A stretch of 64,000 bases of DNA from Chromatiales bacterium (GTDB taxonomy: Bacteria > Pseudomonadota > Gammaproteobacteria > RBG-16-57-12): NCBI GenBank assembly GCA_026989455.1, contig JALSJH010000009.1:41401-105400 (forward strand). Direction: 5' to 3'. The notes below the pieces were generated by a model. The model made no database searches. It was not told where the DNA came from and saw only the letters and a list, made by a program, of their open reading frames with translations. Below, piece by piece: positions 58,430-64,000 of this stretch. How positions within the stretch are numbered: the stretch's first letter is position 1; each line of letters starts with the position of its first letter. A program made the position numbers and the translations under genes.

Positions 58430-59332
58430 ATGATTGAGCATATCGACTTTTCTCCACTGAAAATCGACAACGCAGAGCAGGCGCGGCGGCTGTTTCATGG
58501 TCGTGGTCAGGGTTATCCGGGTTGGGAGCATCTCTCTATCGACTGGTTGCCGCCGGTGGTGTTGATCACTCTTTATAAAGAAGAGCCACGCGATGGTTTG
58601 ATGGTGCTGGCCGAGCAGCTCATGGCGCGGTTAGCCGATTGTCGCTCGGTGCAGGTGCAGTTTCGCTGCCGACCAAGGGCACCGACCGAGCGGTTGCTGG
58701 GTGTGGCGGTTGAACAGTTGACGGTTGAGGTTGCGGGGTTGACGTTTCAACTGCAACTTGGGCGCAGGCAAAATTGTGGGCTGTTCTTGGATATGAGTAA
58801 CGGCTGGCAGTGGTTACGAGAGCGAGCAGAGGGTAAGCGGGTGCTCAATCTGTTCTCGTATACGTGCGCCTTTTCTGTAGCCGCAATGGCGGGGGGTGCT
58901 GAGTCGGTTGTGAATGTCGATATTAGTAGGGCGGCGCTTAGTCGTGGCCGCGATAACCACCGTCTGAATGGCCAAGATACCCGCAAGGTGACCTTTCAAG
59001 GTGTGGATATTTTCAAATCCTTCTCACGCCTTAAAAAATACGGCCCATATGACCTATTGGTGTGTGACCCGCCGCTATTTCAAAAGGGCAGTATTGACCT
59101 AAAACGAGACTATAAGAAAATTATTCGACGTATTCCAGAGTTGATGCGTCCGGGTGGCTTGATGATGCTCTGTCTGAATGCGCCAGAGCTGGATGAGTCA
59201 TTTCTGCATGAAACCGTAGCACAAGCGTGCCCGGCATGTCGTTATCTGGAGCAGATATCGCCGCCCGAAGTATATGTCGAGGCGCAGCTAGGTAAAGGGC
59301 TTAAAGTGTTAATATTTATTTATGAAGGTTGA
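58430..59332 (+). CDS. SAM-dependent methyltransferase (RlmI-like class I)
   Basis: 300 aa. The AdoMet-binding core is VLNLFSYTCAFSVAAMAGGAESVVNVDISRAAL followed by DNHRLNG and the motif IV site LLVCDPPLFQ. The preceding NCGLFLDMSNGWQWL matches the conserved FLDQR-type block of RlmI/RlmK-related enzymes (Methyltrans_SAM). These usually methylate 23S rRNA bases, but this protein lacks the N-terminal PUA region of RlmI, so the substrate is not assigned. It lies 48 bp before phnC. Confidence 0.8.
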   Translation: MIEHIDFSPLKIDNAEQARRLFHGRGQGYPGWEHLSIDWLPPVVLITLYKEEPRDGLMVLAEQLMARLADCRSVQVQFRCRPRAPTERLLGVAVEQLTVEVAGLTFQLQLGRRQNCGLFLDMSNGWQWLRERAEGKRVLNLFSYTCAFSVAAMAGGAESVVNVDISRAALSRGRDNHRLNGQDTRKVTFQGVDIFKSFSRLKKYGPYDLLVCDPPLFQKGSIDLKRDYKKIIRRIPELMRPGGLMMLCLNAPELDESFLHETVAQACPACRYLEQISPPEVYVEAQLGKGLKVLIFIYEG

Positions 59333-59380
59333 CCTGTATACCATGCAACGCAATATCGTGTGCTCGGTTACTAAATTCCG

Positions 59381-60112
59381 ATGATTCAACTGCAACAACT
59401 CACTGTTACCTATCCCGGAGCCACCCAGCCTGCGCTTCTACCCACCTCGCTCATTTTTCAATCGGGCGAGTTAGTGGGGCTGTTGGGTGCTTCGGGGGCG
59501 GGGAAGTCGACCCTGTTGCGGGCGATTAATATGTTAATCAGGCCGACAGCGGGTCAGCTGGTGGTGAATGATCAGACGATAAAAAGTGCGCGTTCACTGC
59601 AACAGCACCGTCGTAACAGTGCGATGATATTTCAACAGCATCAGCTGTTATTGCAGCAGAGCGCACTACAAAATGTGCTGCTGGGTCGGCTGGGTTACTA
59701 CCGCTCTTTGCGTAGCTTATTTCCGATGTCAAAGGAAGATAAAGAGTTCGCACTCTACTGCCTAGAGCGGGTGGGGTTGCTGGATAAGGCGCTTGAGCGG
59801 GCAGGTAGACTCAGTGGCGGTCAACAGCAGCGGGTCGGTATTGCCCGGGCCTTGGCGCAGCGACCTAAAGTGATTCTTGCCGATGAGCCGGTGGCCAGTC
59901 TTGACCCTCTCGCCTCTCAGCAGATGCTCGCGCTGCTGCGTAAACTCTGTAAAGAGGATGGTATAACGGCCATCGTTAGCCTGCATCAGGTGGTGTTGGC
60001 AAAGCAGTTTGCAGAGCGTATTGTTGCCCTCTCAGCAGGTGAGGTGGTGTTTGATGGCCCCCTTAATGAGTTGGATGAGGCGCGGCTATCGAACATCTAT
60101 CCACAGAATTGA
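59381..60112 (+). CDS. phnC: Phosphonate-type ABC transporter ATPase PhnC
   Basis: 243-residue ATPase with Walker A GASGAGKSTLLRAI, signature LSGGQQQRVGIARAL, Walker B VILADEPVASLD and the switch His (IVSLHQV). The sequence NMLIRPTAGQLVVNDQ and HQLLLQQSALQNVLLGRLG are PhnC-like. It energises the uptake of phosphonate, phosphite or a related anion through PhnE, with PhnD as binding protein. It starts 48 bp after the methyltransferase gene. Confidence 0.92.
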   Translation: MIQLQQLTVTYPGATQPALLPTSLIFQSGELVGLLGASGAGKSTLLRAINMLIRPTAGQLVVNDQTIKSARSLQQHRRNSAMIFQQHQLLLQQSALQNVLLGRLGYYRSLRSLFPMSKEDKEFALYCLERVGLLDKALERAGRLSGGQQQRVGIARALAQRPKVILADEPVASLDPLASQQMLALLRKLCKEDGITAIVSLHQVVLAKQFAERIVALSAGEVVFDGPLNELDEARLSNIYPQN

Positions 60113-60131
60113 AGTGTAGAAGAGATAAAAA

Positions 60132-60965
60132 ATGTTACAAAAATTGATATTAGTTATGGTGTTGGCCGGGCTACCTCTGTTTGCCGCTGTGGCGGATAAT
60201 CCTGAAACCCTAAAAGTTGCACTACTGCCCGATGAAGATGCGGCGACGATTATTAAAAATCATCAGGCATTCAAAGCCTACCTTGAAGGTGCGCTGGATA
60301 AGAAGATTGAACTGGTTGTCACCACCGACTACTCCTCAATGATTGAAGCGATGCGCCACGCTCGAATCGACCTGGGTTACTTTGGCCCACTCTCCTATGT
60401 GATGGCAAAGTCGAGAAGTGATATCGAAGCCTTTGCCGCTAAAAGTACCCAAGGATCACCCCACTACCAAGCGCTTCTGATCGTTAATAGAGCGAAAGGG
60501 ATTAGCCGCTACGCCGATATCAAGGGCCATGATGTGGCTTATGGAGACCACGCCTCAACCTCATCTCACCTGATTCCCAAGTCGATGTTGGTGGCGGCTG
60601 GCCTAACGGCGGGTGTCGATTATAAAGAGCATTTTCTGGGTGCCCATGATGCCGTGGCGATGGCAGTGCAGCGTGGCCATGCCGCAGTGGGCGGTCTCTC
60701 CAAATCTATTTTTGAAACATTAATTAAGCGTGGCTTGATTGATGCCAGCAAAGTGAGTGTATTGGCCGAATCAAAACCATTTCCACAATACCCCTGGGCG
60801 ATGCGTAGTGATCTGGATAACGCACTTAAAACACAGATCAAAAAGGCTTTTTATGCCTTAAAAGATAAACAGATACTGGCGGAATTTAAGGCGGATGCCA
60901 TGGTTGCCGTCAGCGATGCTGACTACGATGTGGTGCGCCAGCTAAAACATGATCTTGAGCTGTAA
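60132..60965 (+). CDS. phnD: Phosphonate/phosphite-type periplasmic binding protein PhnD
   Basis: 277 aa with signal peptide (MLQKLILVMVLAGLPLFAAVA). Typical PhnD features are LKVALLPDEDAATIIKNHQAFKAYLEG, the ligand-site block DLGYFGPLSYVMA and the GDHASTSSHLIPKSML motif, whose Ser/Thr residues bind the phosphonate oxygens. The ligand cannot be told from sequence alone. No C-P lyase or phosphite dehydrogenase gene is nearby. Confidence 0.9.
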   Translation: MLQKLILVMVLAGLPLFAAVADNPETLKVALLPDEDAATIIKNHQAFKAYLEGALDKKIELVVTTDYSSMIEAMRHARIDLGYFGPLSYVMAKSRSDIEAFAAKSTQGSPHYQALLIVNRAKGISRYADIKGHDVAYGDHASTSSHLIPKSMLVAAGLTAGVDYKEHFLGAHDAVAMAVQRGHAAVGGLSKSIFETLIKRGLIDASKVSVLAESKPFPQYPWAMRSDLDNALKTQIKKAFYALKDKQILAEFKADAMVAVSDADYDVVRQLKHDLEL

Positions 60966-60966
60966 G

Positions 60967-61767
60967 ATGCCTAAATCGCGTTATCACTCCATTTTTCAGC
61001 AGCTTCGTAAACAGCGCCAACGGCGTGGTTTACAACTCAGCTTATTGCTGGTGGTGATCTTGGTTTGCAGCTATTTTGTTGGTTTGTTTGATGGCGCACG
61101 ACTAATGGATGGCATTCCCAGCCTGTGGCTGATAGCGCAGGAGAGCTTTCCCCCTGATGCAAGCGAGTGGAAAAGCTGGTTAAAGCCGCTGTTCGAGACC
61201 GTAGCAATGAGCGTCGTCGGTACCGCGTTAGCCTTTCTGATGGCGCTGCCGTTAGGCATTCTTGCCGCACGCAATACCTCACCCCATCCGCTGATCTACT
61301 CGGCTGTCCGTGGTCTGCTTAACCTGCTTCGTGCCATACCCGAGCTGGTGATGGGGATTCTGTTTGTTGCCGCAGTGGGCTTCGGGGCTTTGCCCGGAGT
61401 GCTGGCGCTCGCCTTTCACTCTATTGGTATGGTGGGCAAGTTCATTGCAGAGGCGATTGAACATGCTGATAATGGCCCTATTGAAACGGTGCGCTCCACC
61501 GGAGCCACCCCCTTTCAAGTGATCAGCCATGGAGTATTGCCGCAGGTCACTCCTCAGTTGCTGGATCTGGCACTCTATCGGTGGGAGTATAATTTTCGCG
61601 CCTCTACCGTCATGGGGATGGTGGGTGCAGGAGGGATTGGCCTAGAGTTAATGAGTGCGCTAAGGTTGATGAACTATGATGTAGTGGCGGCTATTTTACT
61701 GCTCATCTTGTTTACGGTCACTCTGGTCGATACCACGGGTGCGGTACTACGCAAACGCTATAAGTAA
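60967..61767 (+). CDS. phnE: Phosphonate-type ABC transporter permease PhnE
   Basis: 266 aa with about six membrane helices. The permease loop motif (EAIEHADNGPIETVRSTGATPFQVISHGVLPQV) and RWEYNFRASTVMGMVGAGGIGLEL are typical of PhnE. I use the ATG at 60967, one base after the phnD stop; an ATG at 60949 would overlap phnD. Completes the phnCDE importer. Confidence 0.92.
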   Translation: MPKSRYHSIFQQLRKQRQRRGLQLSLLLVVILVCSYFVGLFDGARLMDGIPSLWLIAQESFPPDASEWKSWLKPLFETVAMSVVGTALAFLMALPLGILAARNTSPHPLIYSAVRGLLNLLRAIPELVMGILFVAAVGFGALPGVLALAFHSIGMVGKFIAEAIEHADNGPIETVRSTGATPFQVISHGVLPQVTPQLLDLALYRWEYNFRASTVMGMVGAGGIGLELMSALRLMNYDVVAAILLLILFTVTLVDTTGAVLRKRYK

Positions 61768-61846
61768 CGCCGGGTTTTTGGGTATGAGTCTTGATACGGT
61801 ATAATTACCACGGACATTTCTGACTAAATAATTAAGAGCAAAACAG

Positions 61847-62395
61847 ATGGCAGGTTCACTATTTGATCAGCTGAAAAAAGCAGGCTTGGTTGATGAGAAA
61901 AAAGCCAAGAAGGCTAAGCAGCAAAAATATCAGCAAACCAAACAGAAAAAAGGCAAAAAGGGGCGTGTAGTTGAAGATGATGCCAGCGTAGCCGCACAGC
62001 AAGCACAACAGCAAAAAGTAGCGCGTGATCGTCAACTCAATCAGCAGCAACAGCAACAGCAGGCAAAAAAGGCAGAACAAGCCGCGCTGCGGCAGTTGAT
62101 CGCTAGCCATCAACTCAGTGGCTATGAAGGTGAAGAGCGCTTCAATTTTGTTGATGGCAAACGAGTCAAAACACTCCATGTTAAGCCCGCAATCCAGCGG
62201 CAGTTAGCCGAGGGTGATGTGCGGGTAGCCCGATTTAATAACGGCTACGCCCTGTTGCCCAAGGCGGCGGCAGAGAAAATTTCGCAACGAGATGCCACGG
62301 TATTGATACCACTGGCTGTAGCCGAAGCAACACTGTCGAAAGAAGAAGATGACCACTATTCACAATTTGAAGTGCCGGATGACTTGAACTGGTAA
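61847..62395 (+). CDS. DUF2058 protein (YaiL family)
   Basis: 182 aa. The start (SLFDQLKKAGLVDEKKAKKAKQQKYQQTKQKK) is the family hallmark, followed by a Gln/Lys-rich coiled region (QQQQQQAKKAEQAALRQLIASHQL) and a C-terminal domain (FNFVDGKRVKTLHVKPAIQRQLAEGDVRVARF). YaiL-type proteins are described as nucleoprotein- or polynucleotide-associated; the function is not established. Stands alone between phnE and a REP pair. Confidence 0.85.
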   Translation: MAGSLFDQLKKAGLVDEKKAKKAKQQKYQQTKQKKGKKGRVVEDDASVAAQQAQQQKVARDRQLNQQQQQQQAKKAEQAALRQLIASHQLSGYEGEERFNFVDGKRVKTLHVKPAIQRQLAEGDVRVARFNNGYALLPKAAAEKISQRDATVLIPLAVAEATLSKEEDDHYSQFEVPDDLNW

Positions 62396-62417
62396 GGGTT
62401 GCCTGTCGGGCAATTTG

Positions 62418-62500
62418 ATCGCAAGCTGAAGCTTGCTCCTACGGGTGGTTGAAATGTTTCGAGATTGTACCTGTTGTAGGAGCCATCTTTGGGTGGCGAT
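62418..62500. repeat. REP-like inverted doublet (REPIN-like)
   Basis: Two 25-bp units in opposite orientation, 62418-62442 and 62476-62500. Read outward-in both are GTAGGAGC-N13-CGAT. The middle part differs but each forms its own small hairpin (CAAGC-tgaa-GCTTG and CCA...TGG). They sit in the convergent gap between the DUF2058 gene and the XRE regulator, the usual location for REP elements. No REP-associated tyrosine transposase is in the window. Confidence 0.65.
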
Positions 62501-62518
62501 GAGAAAACCTTTATGCCA

Positions 62519-63277
62519 TCAGAGGTAGAAATTTTTGGTCACCTCATCCACAGGAAACATCAGTTCTACTTTAAGCTCACTGACCGTCACATCCTGAATT
62601 GTGCTGAGTTGGGATACTATTGAAAAAAATGAGAGCTCTTTACCGCCGACTCTAAACCTAGTCGACTGTATTAATTCTCCCTCAGCGTCGCTAATGACAT
62701 TAGTCTCTTGCAACAAGCGCAAAGCTAGCAGCTCCTCCAGCTCTTCCAGTCGACTAGAACCACCAGAGATACTTATTTCTAACCTTAACCGCGTTAACAG
62801 AGCTGAAGCCGTTTCATGCCAGTTTAAAACCTTTGATGTTTCGGGCGTATCGGCAGCTAACGCTTCGATTAAGTTTTTATGCTTAGAGTAGCCTACGTCG
62901 ACAAGCAGCTTTTTTGCCGATCCATTGAGTTGCAACACATCCCAACTGTCATTTAAAACAAGTGCTGGATAGGGCATATGATTTTCAATCATTTTTTCTA
63001 CCGCCGAAAAGACAGGTTGTAAATCTTTGTGCCCGATTGGCAAATCTCTATAAACAGGCGCATAACCCGCCAAATAGAGTCCTCTATTTATTTCACGCAT
63101 AGGTAAAAACAGAAAGTTTCCAATTTTAAGAATCATCTCTTTGCTGGGGATAGAGCGCCCCGTTTCAATAAAACTGACATGTTTGCTAGAAATTCCCAAC
63201 TCTAAGGAGAGTTGAAGCTGGCTGTACCTTCTTTTTTTACGCCATTGCTTTAAAAAACAGCCAATAGAATGACTCAT
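62519..63277 (-). CDS. XRE-family regulator with MmyB-like ligand-binding domain
   Basis: 252 aa from the ATG at 63277, which has GGGAG upstream; the ORF track adds nine residues. N-terminal helix-turn-helix (WRKKRRYSQLQLSLELGISSKHVSFIETGRSIPSKEMIL), then a domain resembling MmyB (YPALVLNDSWDVLQLNGSAKKLL, and a C-terminal FPVDEVTKNFYL). In this family the C-terminal domain has a PAS-like fold that binds a fatty-acid-like molecule. Divergent from a small membrane protein, with a dyad between them. Confidence 0.88.
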   Translation of the reverse strand: MSHSIGCFLKQWRKKRRYSQLQLSLELGISSKHVSFIETGRSIPSKEMILKIGNFLFLPMREINRGLYLAGYAPVYRDLPIGHKDLQPVFSAVEKMIENHMPYPALVLNDSWDVLQLNGSAKKLLVDVGYSKHKNLIEALAADTPETSKVLNWHETASALLTRLRLEISISGGSSRLEELEELLALRLLQETNVISDAEGELIQSTRFRVGGKELSFFSIVSQLSTIQDVTVSELKVELMFPVDEVTKNFYL

Positions 63278-63313
63278 TCCACGCTCCCTGAATTTAATCC
63301 ACAATCTAAAATT

Positions 63314-63330
63314 ATTACCTTTGAGGTAAT
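63314..63330. promoter_or_regulatory. Candidate operator ATTACCT-ttg-AGGTAAT
   Basis: Perfect 7-bp inverted repeat with a 3-bp spacer, located in the 113-bp divergent gap between the XRE regulator and the membrane-protein gene. Size and symmetry suit a dimeric helix-turn-helix protein. A likely autoregulatory site for the adjacent XRE protein, which would also control the divergent gene; inference from position. Confidence 0.55.
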
Positions 63331-63390
63331 TGTTTTACAGTACAGCGCAGCCTAATATCCTGCATCTACTTTTTTATTTTGGAAACTAAA

Positions 63391-63837
63391 ATGTCACTGG
63401 ATACGCGTGCAAATTTTTTAATGGCTGTGGCGGTCATCTTTTTTATTTATTCGCTGCTGTGGGGCTTGGCACCTTTTGCAGAGATGAATATTTCCGCTCG
63501 AATAATCCTTGATCTTGCCGATTGGCCGCTGGATAACTTTTCTCACCCTCTCGATAAAAATACAATGTGGCTCTCTGCAATCGGCGCTGGGTTATTAGCG
63601 GCTATTGCAATATTTCTAGGGGGCATCGTTGTGCCTGCACTCAAAGAAAATAATCGGTCAGTGATTCGGACAACAATTGTGGCAATGACGGTTTGGTATG
63701 TTATTGACGGAGTAGGGTCAATAGCGGCGGGGGTCAGTTCAAATTTGATTTTCAACTCTATCTATTTGTCTTTGGTTCTCATTCCACTTCTTGGCATAAA
63801 AACCGAGGAGATTTCTAGAGATAAGGCAGGTACTTGA
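63391..63837 (+). CDS. Small four-helix membrane protein of unknown function
   Basis: 148 aa from the ATG at 63391 (the track begins at a TTG four codons earlier). Four predicted membrane helices: NFLMAVAVIFFIYSLLWGLA, MWLSAIGAGLLAAIAIFLGGIVVPAL, TTIVAMTVWYVIDGVGSIAAGV and NSIYLSLVLIPLLGI. A conserved-looking loop (RIILDLADWPLDNFSHPLD) follows the first. I do not recognise a function. Divergent from an XRE regulator with a shared dyad, so likely regulated by it. Confidence 0.7.
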   Translation: MSLDTRANFLMAVAVIFFIYSLLWGLAPFAEMNISARIILDLADWPLDNFSHPLDKNTMWLSAIGAGLLAAIAIFLGGIVVPALKENNRSVIRTTIVAMTVWYVIDGVGSIAAGVSSNLIFNSIYLSLVLIPLLGIKTEEISRDKAGT

Positions 63838-63863
63838 TAGTCTGCTCAAACACTCAATTTTTA

Positions 63864-63878
63864 TCGCTAAATTAGCGA
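63864..63878. other. Perfect hairpin after the membrane-protein gene
   Basis: TCGCTAA-a-TTAGCGA, 27 bp after the stop codon. It is A/T-rich and has no strong T-run on the plus strand, so it is a weak terminator at best. The remaining sequence to the window end holds no recognisable gene. Confidence 0.35.
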
Positions 63879-64000
63879 ATTTAACATAGATAAAACCTCA
63901 TCTCAGATCTACACTTTAAGGGTAAGTGGCGGGCGCTTAATTGAGTCCATTAGTATCTCGGAATGTATACCTAATTCTGAGTAATCAAAGCAATTGATGA

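Noticed and set aside
1-64000. CRISPR arrays, prophage, integrase or att sites
   Set aside because: No regularly spaced direct repeats, phage structural genes or integrase-like frames were seen on either strand.

Overview
The window is a gene-dense, roughly 50% GC stretch of a gammaproteobacterial chromosome. Both the gene content and the gene order point there: murJ-ribF-ileS-lspA-(x)-ispH next to type IV minor pilins, rnfABCDGE behind metG, rimP-nusA-infB-rbfA-truB-rpsO-pnp, and a fliLMNOPQR-flhBAFG-fliA-cheYZAB-motCD cluster of the Pseudomonas/Vibrio type. An Rnf complex, a MotCD stator and a PhnCDE importer would suit a free-living or symbiotic Chromatiales/Thiotrichales-like lineage, but that is inference and no species is claimed. 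No tRNA, rRNA, CRISPR array, prophage or intact insertion sequence was seen.

Layout. 1-4633: the end of murJ, then ribF, ileS and lspA. 4634-5655: the lspA-ispH gap, where relatives usually carry fkpB, instead holds a 158-bp MITE-like hairpin and a compact toxin-antitoxin operon with an extra 48-codon frame. 5656-10221: ispH, a leftward minor-pilin operon (fimT, pilW, pilX, pilV; no pilY1) and a rightward pilE-like pilin. 10175-17523: leftward metG and rnfABCDGE. 17709-28229: mrp/apbC, dcd, a structured leader with two terminators, then the translation and RNA-processing operon from rimP to pnp. 28409-31507: a sugar-phosphate mutarotase, an OxyR-type regulator and a diheme cytochrome c peroxidase, with a second MITE family between the last two. 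31634-33847: a membrane diguanylate cyclase with an oxygen-binding hemerythrin domain. 34117-50927: flagellar export, switch, motor and chemotaxis genes, with a sigma-54-like promoter before fliL and a sigma-28-like promoter before cheY. 51202-56171: a receptor-like signalling protein and metH. 56217-63837: a heme beta-barrel protein, an OmpA protein with calcium repeats, a methyltransferase, phnCDE, a DUF2058 protein, a REP pair, and a divergent XRE regulator/membrane-protein pair.

How the genes work together. The largest block builds and steers a single polar-type flagellum: FlhF/FlhG set its position and number, FliA drives late genes, and CheA-CheY-CheZ-FliM form the switching pathway. 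The flagellar block follows directly after the c-di-GMP synthase, which suggests that oxygen-linked c-di-GMP and motility are connected. Rnf links ferredoxin and NADH to an ion gradient. OxyR and the peroxidase form a peroxide-response pair.

The most interesting sequence-level observations are: (i) three short acidic repeats in the CheA linker, where a P2 domain would normally sit, that look like the CheY-docking helices of FliM and CheZ; (ii) a ligand-domain-free receptor whose C-terminal part carries a CheZ-like D-x-x-x-Q motif; (iii) a rimP leader with an 8-bp pairing that would compete with its own terminator; (iv) three MITE-like hairpins of two families, all exactly 158 bp, two of which differ by paired compensatory changes.
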